A DNA stretch of 64,000 nt, from contig NZ_FNON01000010.1 in assembly GCF_900107045.1 (NCBI RefSeq), positions 62,001-126,000 on the forward strand, read 5' to 3'. The stretch's first letter is position 1, and each line of letters begins with the position of its first letter. This document shows, piece after piece, positions 58,131 through 64,000 of this stretch. The notes beneath the pieces are model-generated. The model was given only the letters and a program-made list of their open reading frames with translations, was not told the origin of the DNA and did not search any database. This stretch comes from Amycolatopsis xylanica. GTDB taxonomy: Bacteria; Actinomycetota; Actinomycetes; Mycobacteriales; Pseudonocardiaceae. The position numbers and the translations under genes are program-made.

Positions 58131-59308
58131 TCGAATGGTCAGAGACCGACCTGATGATCAGGGACGCGTTGCGGGAGTTCATCGCCAAGGAGATCCGCCC
58201 GCACACCGACGCGCTCGAAAGCGGTGAACTGCCGCCGTACGACATCATCCGGAAGCTGTTCGCCGCCTTCGGCATCGATGTGATGGCGGCACAGGCCGTG
58301 AAGTCCTTGCTAGGTAAGAAATCTTCGGGATCAGGCCAGAAGCTGGGCGGCCAGGAAGGCATGGCGCTCATCGCGGTCAGCGAGCTGGCCGGGGTGAGCC
58401 TGGGCATCGTCGCGTCGATGGGCGTCAGCATCGGACTGACCGCGGCGACGATCCTCGCGCGCGGCACGCAGGAGCAGAAGGAACGCTGGCTGCCGGGGCT
58501 CGCGACGTTCGAGAAGATCGGCGCGTGGGCGATCACCGAGCCGGACTCCGGCTCCGACGCGTTCGGTGGCATGAAGACCCACGTCCGGCGCGATGGCGAC
58601 GACTACGTCCTCAATGGACAGAAGACGTTCATCACGAACGGGCCGTACGCGGACACGATCGTCGTCTACGCCAAGCTCGACGACGGGTCGCCCGCACGGG
58701 ACCGTCAGGTGCTGACTTTCGTGCTGGACAAGGGAATGCCCGGGCTCACGCAGGGCAAGCCGTTCAAGAAGATGGGGATGAACTCGTCGCCGACCGGCGA
58801 GCTGTTCTTCGACGACGTCCGGCTCGGGCAGGACCGGCTGCTCGGCTCCGGCGGCGAGGCCAGCGCGCGCGAGAGCTTCTCGTACGAGCGGATGGGCGTC
58901 GCGGCGCTGGCGCTCGGAATCATCAACGAATGCCACCGGCTCAGCGTCGAGTACGCGAAGAGCCGGAAGCTGTGGGGTCAGGAGATCGGGCGGTTCCAGC
59001 TGGTCCAGTTGAAGCTGGCGAAGATGGAGATCGCCAGGATCAACGTGCGGAACATGGTCTTCCAGACGATCGAGCGCCTGCGCGCGGGCAAGCTGCCGAC
59101 GCTGGCGGAGGCGTCGGCGATGAAGCTCTACTCGTCCGAGGCGGCGACCGAGGTCGCGATGGAGGCCGTGCAGCTCTTCGGCGGCAACGGCTACATGGCC
59201 GAATACCGCGTCGAGCAGCTGGCGCGCGACGCGAAGTCGTTGATGATCTACGCGGGCAGCAACGAAATCCAGGTCACGCACATCGCCAAGGCCCTGCTCA
59301 AGGACTAG
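58127..59308 (+). CDS. acyl-CoA dehydrogenase
   Basis: 393 residues from ATG 58127. FAD-binding blocks are GAWAITEPDSGSDAFGG and VLNGQKTFITNG, followed by the C-terminal helical domain (VQLFGGNGYMAEYRVEQLARDAKSLMIYAGSNEIQ). The position where most members carry the catalytic Glu (IYEGT) is Ala (IYAGS); a Glu in SFSYERMGVAALALG, the isovaleryl-CoA dehydrogenase position, is the likely base. It should desaturate an acyl-CoA using EtfAB from this same window. Last gene of the operon; a family-1 repeat follows two bases after its stop. Confidence 0.93.
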   Translation: MIEWSETDLMIRDALREFIAKEIRPHTDALESGELPPYDIIRKLFAAFGIDVMAAQAVKSLLGKKSSGSGQKLGGQEGMALIAVSELAGVSLGIVASMGVSIGLTAATILARGTQEQKERWLPGLATFEKIGAWAITEPDSGSDAFGGMKTHVRRDGDDYVLNGQKTFITNGPYADTIVVYAKLDDGSPARDRQVLTFVLDKGMPGLTQGKPFKKMGMNSSPTGELFFDDVRLGQDRLLGSGGEASARESFSYERMGVAALALGIINECHRLSVEYAKSRKLWGQEIGRFQLVQLKLAKMEIARINVRNMVFQTIERLRAGKLPTLAEASAMKLYSSEAATEVAMEAVQLFGGNGYMAEYRVEQLARDAKSLMIYAGSNEIQVTHIAKALLKD

Positions 59309-59310
59309 GC

Positions 59311-59373
59311 CCGGGATAAAGCGGGCTTTATATCGGGACGCTTTTCCCCGGGATAAAGCCCGCTTTATCCCGT
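59311..59373. repeat. family-1 palindromic repeat (copy 5)
   Basis: 63 bp between two convergent genes, CCGGGATAAAGCGGGC and GCCCGCTTTATCCCG. The left half is slightly degraded (TTTATATCGGG), with the loop ACGCTTTT. The two stops lie two bases from the edges (59308 and 59376), so it would stop transcription from both sides. Confidence 0.85.
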
Positions 59374-59375
59374 TC

Positions 59376-61334
59376 TTACCCCCGGCGACGCCAGGCGAGC
59401 CTGGTCACCGCGCCCGCCACCGAAGCCAGAGGAGCCTTGCGTGGCAAGTGGCGGGCTTCGGGCGCGGATTCCGGCATCGCCCGGTAGGCCAGGTGCGCGG
59501 CGAAGCGCATGAACCTCGGGCCGATCAGCGTCGCGAGTTCGGCGGCGCGGCCCTCCGGCAGGCTGAGCACGACCGGGCGCTCCTCCAAAGCCTTGACCAC
59601 CAAGGCCGCCGCGCGCTCCGGGCTGCTCGACGGGATGACCCGGTAGGACGCGCCCGTCGGGGTGATCATGTCCGTGCGCACCAACGGCATCCGCACCGAC
59701 GTGAACGTGATGCCGTCGGACAGCGTCTCGCGTCCGGCGGTCAGCCCGAACTCCTCGAGGGCCGCTTTCGAGGCCAGGTAAGCGGAAAAGCGCGGCGTGT
59801 CCGTCTGCAGTCCTTGGGTCGTCACGTTCACGACATGCCCGAAGCGTTGCGCGGCCATCGAAGGCAGCAGGCCGAGCGTGAGCCGCACCGGGCCGAAGTA
59901 GTTGACCGCCATGGTGCGCTCGTAGTCGTGGAAACGCTCTGTCGACAAGTGGACAGAACGCCGGATCGAGCGGCCCGCGTTGTTGACCAGCATGTCGACC
60001 GGGTGCTCGGTGAGGACGTCCTTGACCAGCGCGTCGATCGCGTCGCCGTCGGTGAGATCGCACGGGTACGCGAACGCCTTGCCGCCCTCGGCGACGATCT
60101 CGCGCCGGACCTCCTCCAGCTGGTCGGCGCGGCGCGCGACCAGGAGCACCGTCGCGCCGCGGCGGGCGACGGCGAGCGCGGACGCCCGGCCGATGCCCGA
60201 CGAAGCGCCGGTGATGAGCACGGTCTTGCCGGTCAGGCCGCGATGGCGCGCGCGATCGGTGTCGAGATGCTCGCGCCAGTAGCGGTAGAGCGGCCCGGCG
60301 TACTCCCGCAGTTCCGGCAGTTTCAGGCCGGGCAGCGCCGCGCGGGTCGCGGTGGTGTCGAAGTCGACGGCCATGCTCATGTGCGGCAGGACTTCCAGCG
60401 GGATCCCGAGTTCGCTCAGCACGCTCGCGCGGGCCTGCCTGCCGCCGGGGATCTTGTCGACGCCGCGCGCGGCCAGTGACGCGAGGCGCGTGCCCGCCGT
60501 GCGCACCCCGGAGGGGAGCGTGCGGACGATGCGCGGGCCGCCCGCCACGCGCGCGAAGGCGTTGTAGACCTCGTGCAGTGACTGCGGGCGCGGGGACGCG
60601 AGGTGATACGTGCTGCCGGAAGGCGCGTCGGCGTGCATCAGGCGGTCCATCGCGGCGACCACGTAGTCGACCGGGACCAGGTTGGTGCCGCCCAGATCCG
60701 GCCCGGCCAGCGGCAGCCGCTTCGGCAGCGCGGCGAGGCGGGAGATGGCGGGGAGGAAGTAGTACGGCCCGTCGATCTTGTCCATCTCGCCGGTGCGCGA
60801 GTCGCCGACGACCGCGGACGGCCGGTAGATCTTGAAGGGCACGGAGTCCTGTGCGCGCACGAGTTTTTCGGCTTCGAACTTCGTCGCGTGATACGGCGAG
60901 GAGAACGCTTGGCCCAGGTCGAAGTCGGACTCGGTGAACTTGCCCGCGTGGTCACCCGCGACGGCGATCGACGAAACATGGTGCAGCCATTGGGCTTTCG
61001 CGGCCGCGGCGAACGCGAGGACGTTGCGGGTGCCCTCGACGTTCGCGACGCGGTTCGCCTCGTCGGACGCGGTGAGGTCGTAGATCGCGCCCAGGTGCAC
61101 GACATGGGTGATCCCGGCGAACGGCGCGGGGTCGATGCCGAGCAGGGGCTCGGTCAGATCACCGACCACGGGCACCACTCTGTCGTCGGCCGCCCACGGC
61201 AGCGCGGCGAACTTGTTCCGTGACGTCTCACGCACCAAGACGTGCACGGTCTCCGTCGCCTCTCGCGCCAACAACCTGGTGACCAGGCGTTTTCCGAGGA
61301 AACCGGTCGCTCCTGTGACAAAGTAGCCCGTCAT
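59376..61334 (-). CDS. two-domain fatty acyl-CoA reductase (AcrA1-like)
   Basis: 652 residues. The N-terminal extended SDR domain starts MTGYFVTGATGFLGKRLV, with VEGTRNVL and the Tyr-Lys pair in SSPYHATKFEAEKL. The C-terminal classical SDR domain has LITGASSGIGRASALAVARRG, NNAGRSIRR and the Tyr-Lys of FSAYLASKAALEEFG. This order matches Rv3391/AcrA1 and Marinobacter-type fatty acyl-CoA reductases, which reduce acyl-CoA to alcohol. It is convergent with the beta-oxidation operon and may make wax alcohols. A candidate operator (61343-61362) lies upstream. Confidence 0.9.
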   Translation of the reverse strand: MTGYFVTGATGFLGKRLVTRLLAREATETVHVLVRETSRNKFAALPWAADDRVVPVVGDLTEPLLGIDPAPFAGITHVVHLGAIYDLTASDEANRVANVEGTRNVLAFAAAAKAQWLHHVSSIAVAGDHAGKFTESDFDLGQAFSSPYHATKFEAEKLVRAQDSVPFKIYRPSAVVGDSRTGEMDKIDGPYYFLPAISRLAALPKRLPLAGPDLGGTNLVPVDYVVAAMDRLMHADAPSGSTYHLASPRPQSLHEVYNAFARVAGGPRIVRTLPSGVRTAGTRLASLAARGVDKIPGGRQARASVLSELGIPLEVLPHMSMAVDFDTTATRAALPGLKLPELREYAGPLYRYWREHLDTDRARHRGLTGKTVLITGASSGIGRASALAVARRGATVLLVARRADQLEEVRREIVAEGGKAFAYPCDLTDGDAIDALVKDVLTEHPVDMLVNNAGRSIRRSVHLSTERFHDYERTMAVNYFGPVRLTLGLLPSMAAQRFGHVVNVTTQGLQTDTPRFSAYLASKAALEEFGLTAGRETLSDGITFTSVRMPLVRTDMITPTGASYRVIPSSSPERAAALVVKALEERPVVLSLPEGRAAELATLIGPRFMRFAAHLAYRAMPESAPEARHLPRKAPLASVAGAVTRLAWRRRG

Positions 61335-61342
61335 GGGCCGAG

Positions 61343-61362
61343 CTTACCTACTCGTCAGTAAG
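61343..61362. promoter_or_regulatory. candidate operator upstream of the acyl reductase
   Basis: CTTAC (61343-61347) and GTAAG (61358-61362) flank TACTCGTCAGTA, an inverted TACT/AGTA pair. The site is in the 37-base gap between two minus-strand genes. TTACT-n4-AGTAA sites are common for TetR regulators of fatty-acid genes; the binder is unknown. Confidence 0.4.
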
Positions 61363-61371
61363 AACGGTAGG

Positions 61372-61575
61372 TCAGTCGCCGTCCGGGTTGGCCACGGCGA
61401 CGACCGCGTCGCGCAACGCCGCGCGCAGTCTTCCGACGTCCAGTGGCCCGAGCACGGCGGCTTCGCCGGGCGGAGCCACGAGAACCACCTTGTCGCTGCT
61501 GACGAAAACGGTGACGTCGCGGCGCCTGCCGGCCAGATCCCGGCAGTTGATCGACCATTCGTCTCGCGGTACCAC
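61372..61575 (-). CDS. small conserved hypothetical protein
   Basis: 67 residues from GTG 61575, preceded by GAGGG with eight-base spacing. The protein reads VPRDEWSINCRDLAGRRRDV then VFVSSDKVVLVAPPGEAAVLGPLDVGRLRAALRDAV. It looks like a compact beta-hairpin plus helix with one Cys and no signal peptide. The upstream in-frame extension to 61782 is not protein-like. No function is recognised; it is tandem with the acyl reductase gene and divergent from the ferredoxin reductase gene. Confidence 0.6.
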   Translation of the reverse strand: MVPRDEWSINCRDLAGRRRDVTVFVSSDKVVLVAPPGEAAVLGPLDVGRLRAALRDAVVAVANPDGD

Positions 61576-61756
61576 GGCTGCTGCCCTCCGATTTGAACTG
61601 GCGAATCTTTGGTGCGTGCCCTCCTGGGACGACCGGGTGTGACGCACGTGACGCGGGAATCCGGAAAAATCTACCGACGAGTTTCGCGGGCATGCCGAAA
61701 ACGGATAACAGCGGTAGCGTGCGACTGATACTCGCGCCGTCTCGGGAGGAAAACCC

Positions 61757-62980
61757 ATGTCGGAGCCCAAACGCATCGTCATCGTCGGAGCCGGGCTGGC
61801 GGGTGCGTCCGCCGCGGCCGGTCTGCGAGAGCGCGGCTATTCGGGTGAAGTTCTCGTTCTCGGCGAAGAGAAACATCGCCCGTACGAGTTACCGCCGCTG
61901 TCGAAGGGCGTGCTGCTCGGCGACAAGGACGAGCCGGACTGGGTGCGCGACGAGAACTTCTATACCGAGCACGACATCGACCTCCGCAGCGGTGTCGCGG
62001 CGACCCGCATTGAACTCGGCGCCCGTCTCGTGCTCGACAGCCACGGGGGAGAGCACCGTTTCGACCGGCTGCTGCTCGCGACCGGCTCGCGCCCGCGTTC
62101 GCTGCCGGTGCCCGGCGCGGACTTGCCTGGCTTGCGGACGCTGCGCACGCTCGACGACTCGCTGGGCTTGCGTGAGGATCTCGCCAAGGCCGAGCGGGTG
62201 ATCATCGTCGGCGCGGGCTGGATCGGCACGGAGGTCGCGGCGGCCGCACGTAAGCACGACTGCGAAGTGACGGTGGTCGACATGGTGTCCGGCCCGCTGG
62301 AGCCGGTGCTCGGGTCCGAGATCTCCGCGGTCTTCCGCGACCTGCACAGCGCGCATGGGGTGACCTGGCGGCTCGGCGCGGGTGTCGCGGAGTTCACCGG
62401 CGACGCCGGCGGGGTGCGCGGCGTCCGGCTGAGCGACGGCTCCGAGCTGGCCGCCGATCTGGTGCTGGTGGCCGTCGGCGTCGCACCGCGCGTCGAACTC
62501 GCACACGCGGCCGGGCTCGAGATCTCCGACGACGGCGGCGTCTGCGCCGACGCGGGCCTGCGCACGGCGGCCCCCGACGTCTACGCCGCAGGTGACATCG
62601 CGGCCCACTTCCACCCGCGCTACGGCAAACGCGTCCGCGTCGAGCACTGGGCGAACGCGAAGAACCAGGGCACGCACGTGGCGGGCAACCTCATCGGCGA
62701 GAACGAGCCGTACCTGAACTCGCCGTACTTCTTCACCGACCAATACGACCTGGGCTGCGAATATCGCGGTCTCGCCGACATCGACACGGACGAGCTGGTC
62801 GTGCGCGGCGACCTGGCCGCCCGCGAGTTCACCGCGTTCTGGCTCAACCAAGGCCGGGTCACGGCCGCGATGAACGTGAACATGTGGGACGACGGCGCCG
62901 CCCTCAATTCCCTTGTGGACGGTCGCACCACGGTCACCCCCGACCAGCTCCGCACCGCCGACCTGGCCTCCCTCGCCTAA
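61757..62980 (+). CDS. FAD-dependent ferredoxin reductase (rhodocoxin/putidaredoxin reductase-like)
   Basis: 407 residues. The FAD motif GAGLAGASAAAGLRERGY is at residues 11-28, followed by RPYELPPLSKGVLLG, the NAD motif GAGWIGTEVAAAAR and VYAAGDIAAHFHP. The C-terminal domain closes with FTAFWLNQGRVTAAMNVNMWDD. It passes electrons from NADH to a ferredoxin for P450s or oxygenases; a P450 gene is at 29159-30370, but no ferredoxin gene is adjacent. The start is ATG 61757 with GGAGG 11 bases upstream. Confidence 0.92.
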   Translation: MSEPKRIVIVGAGLAGASAAAGLRERGYSGEVLVLGEEKHRPYELPPLSKGVLLGDKDEPDWVRDENFYTEHDIDLRSGVAATRIELGARLVLDSHGGEHRFDRLLLATGSRPRSLPVPGADLPGLRTLRTLDDSLGLREDLAKAERVIIVGAGWIGTEVAAAARKHDCEVTVVDMVSGPLEPVLGSEISAVFRDLHSAHGVTWRLGAGVAEFTGDAGGVRGVRLSDGSELAADLVLVAVGVAPRVELAHAAGLEISDDGGVCADAGLRTAAPDVYAAGDIAAHFHPRYGKRVRVEHWANAKNQGTHVAGNLIGENEPYLNSPYFFTDQYDLGCEYRGLADIDTDELVVRGDLAAREFTAFWLNQGRVTAAMNVNMWDDGAALNSLVDGRTTVTPDQLRTADLASLA

Positions 62981-63033
62981 CCCCCGGGACCAGGAAAAAA
63001 ATCCCAATGTGGCATTGGTCAGATTTCGGGCCG

Positions 63034-63078
63034 CCAATGTGGCTTTCGTCAGCTAAGAACTGACGAAAGCCACATTGG
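63034..63078. terminator. bidirectional hairpin between FAD reductase and MFS
   Basis: CCAATGTGGCTTTCGTCAG (63034-63052) pairs perfectly with CTGACGAAAGCCACATTGG (63060-63078). Outer flanks extend the symmetry with poly-A/T stretches (GAAAAAAATCCC at about 62993, GGGATTTTTTTCC at about 63077). The MFS stop codon is in the loop, and its last codons are encoded by the stem. Confidence 0.8.
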
Positions 63079-64000
63079 GATTTTTTTCCCTGGTCAGGGT
63101 GAGGTAGGCCAGCAGGGCCAGGGCGGTGAAGGCCGCGATCACGATGACCATGGGGAGCGCGGTGCCAGAGCCGCCCAGGCCGACCAGGGGGGTGGCCAGG
63201 CCGCCGACCAGGAACTGGAGCACGCCCATCAGCGCCGAGGCCGCGCCCGCGTTGCCCGCCTGCTCGGCCAGGCCGAGTGAGCTGGCGTTCGGGGCGACCA
63301 TGCCGATGCTCGACACGACCACGAACAGCCCGGCCAGCAGGCCGATCAGGCCCCAGTGCAGTACCACGGCCAGCAGCACGAGCAGGCCGCCGACGACCGA
63401 GGAGAACAGGCCGAAGCGCAGCAGCACGCGCTCGGGGAAGCGGCCGACGATGGCGCCGTTCAGCTGGCCGACCGCCACGATGCCGATGCCGTTGATGCCG
63501 AACGCGAGCGCGTAGGCCTGCGGGCTCAGGCCGTAGACGTCCTGGAGCACGAACGACGAGCCGGAGATGTAGGCGAAGAGACCGGCGAACATCAGGCCGG
63601 ACGCGAGCGTGTAGCCCATGAACGTCCGGTCGCGCAGCAGCCGGAAGTACGTGCGCAGGATCGCGCGCGGCCGCGCGGGGACACGGCGGTCCTCGGGCAG
63701 TGGCTCCGGCAGCGCGAGCGCGACCACGGTCAGCAGCAGCGCGCCGAACACGACCAGCACGACGAAGACGCCGCGCCACGAGGTCACCCGGAGCACCTGG
63801 CCGCCGATGATCGGCGCCAGGATCGGGGCGAGCCCGTTCACCAGCATCAGCATCGAGAAGAACTTGGTCATCGCGATGCCGGAGAAGAGGTCGCGCACGG
63901 TCGCCCGCGCGATCACGATGCCAGCGGCCGCGCCGATCGCCTGCACCACGCGCGCCGCGATGAGCAGTTCGGCCGTAGGGGCGAACGCGCAGAGTGCGGA
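63053..64000 (-). CDS. Bcr/CflA-family MFS drug exporter (5' end beyond window)
   Basis: Partial: the frame runs open to the window end at 64000 and the true start is outside. 316 codons are visible, with seven or more hydrophobic segments. Markers are LLIAARVVQAIGAAAGIVIARATVRDL (Bcr/CflA motif), FFSMLMLVNGLAPILAPIIGG and FLVGGLATPLVGLGG. It exports drugs such as chloramphenicol or bicyclomycin in relatives; the substrate here is unknown. The C-terminal residues NPNVAFVSS are encoded by the hairpin at 63034-63078. Confidence 0.88.
   Translation of the reverse strand, partial: SALCAFAPTAELLIAARVVQAIGAAAGIVIARATVRDLFSGIAMTKFFSMLMLVNGLAPILAPIIGGQVLRVTSWRGVFVVLVVFGALLLTVVALALPEPLPEDRRVPARPRAILRTYFRLLRDRTFMGYTLASGLMFAGLFAYISGSSFVLQDVYGLSPQAYALAFGINGIGIVAVGQLNGAIVGRFPERVLLRFGLFSSVVGGLLVLLAVVLHWGLIGLLAGLFVVVSSIGMVAPNASSLGLAEQAGNAGAASALMGVLQFLVGGLATPLVGLGGSGTALPMVIVIAAFTALALLAYLTLTREKNPNVAFVSS

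Overview
The window is high-GC, gene-dense chromosomal DNA of an actinobacterium, most likely Pseudonocardiaceae (Amycolatopsis-like). The grounds are the G/C-rich third codon positions, frequent GTG starts, ATGA/GTGA stop-start overlaps, a RamB-type acetate regulator beside aceA, DosR/DosS homologues, and a gene order that, from memory, follows M. tuberculosis Rv3032-Rv3014c. I see no rRNA, tRNA, CRISPR, transposase, integrase or phage gene.

Layout. (1) 1-10.4 kb, accessory and resistance: hydrolase, methyltransferase and MFS genes; a GT1 glycosyltransferase preceded by a 19-bp palindrome like the rifamycin-associated element; an AlkD-like protein; a Rox-type rifamycin monooxygenase; a MerR/methyltransferase divergent pair; an NlpC/P60 wall protein translationally coupled to a nucleoside hydrolase; and a hexapeptide acyltransferase. 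(2) 10.6-15.6 kb, glyoxylate shunt: a PASTA protein, ramB, aceA and aceB. (3) 15.7-20 kb: a TetR/NTF2-like pair, a 40-codon secreted peptide, an Rv3032-like glucan glycosyltransferase and a GH2 glycosidase. (4) 20-26.3 kb, a DosR-type island: a trypsin-like protease with a small partner, two Acg-like nitroreductase-family proteins, a flavin-binding-fold protein, and DosR/DosS, with DosR-box-like palindromes. (5) 26.3-46.8 kb, the conserved backbone: glutathione peroxidase, GH57 glucan enzyme and methyltransferase, TetR/P450, DegV, etfBA, an ornithine-lipid-type acyltransferase pair, cysteine desulfurase and mnmA, a MetE-like protein and ligA. (6) 46.8-64 kb: a large tandem-repeat region, a GT51 protein with a disabled transpeptidase domain, a CdaR/MFS/amino-acid oxidase locus, an iron-boxed ABC ATPase, a beta-oxidation operon facing a two-domain fatty acyl reductase, a ferredoxin reductase and a partial MFS gene.

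The strongest non-coding theme is palindromic repeats at gene ends. Five copies of a palindrome built on GGGATAAAGC lie 2-9 bases from stop codons. Two copies of a TCGTGAGTG palindrome and two copies of a 165-168 bp long hairpin supply the stop codons of neighbouring genes. Between copies of these last two families parts of the arms differ while remaining self-complementary. A separate 560-bp region between ligA and the GT51 gene consists of 21-bp and 22-bp tandem units that reverse orientation about a central hairpin.

Functional links inferred: glycosyltransferase plus Rox suggests rifamycin defence; the Rv3032/GH57/methyltransferase trio suggests a methylated alpha-glucan; DosRS probably controls the Acg-like genes and perhaps etfBA; thiolase, SRPBCC, MaoC, SDR and acyl-CoA dehydrogenase form one fatty-acyl or sterol side-chain operon.
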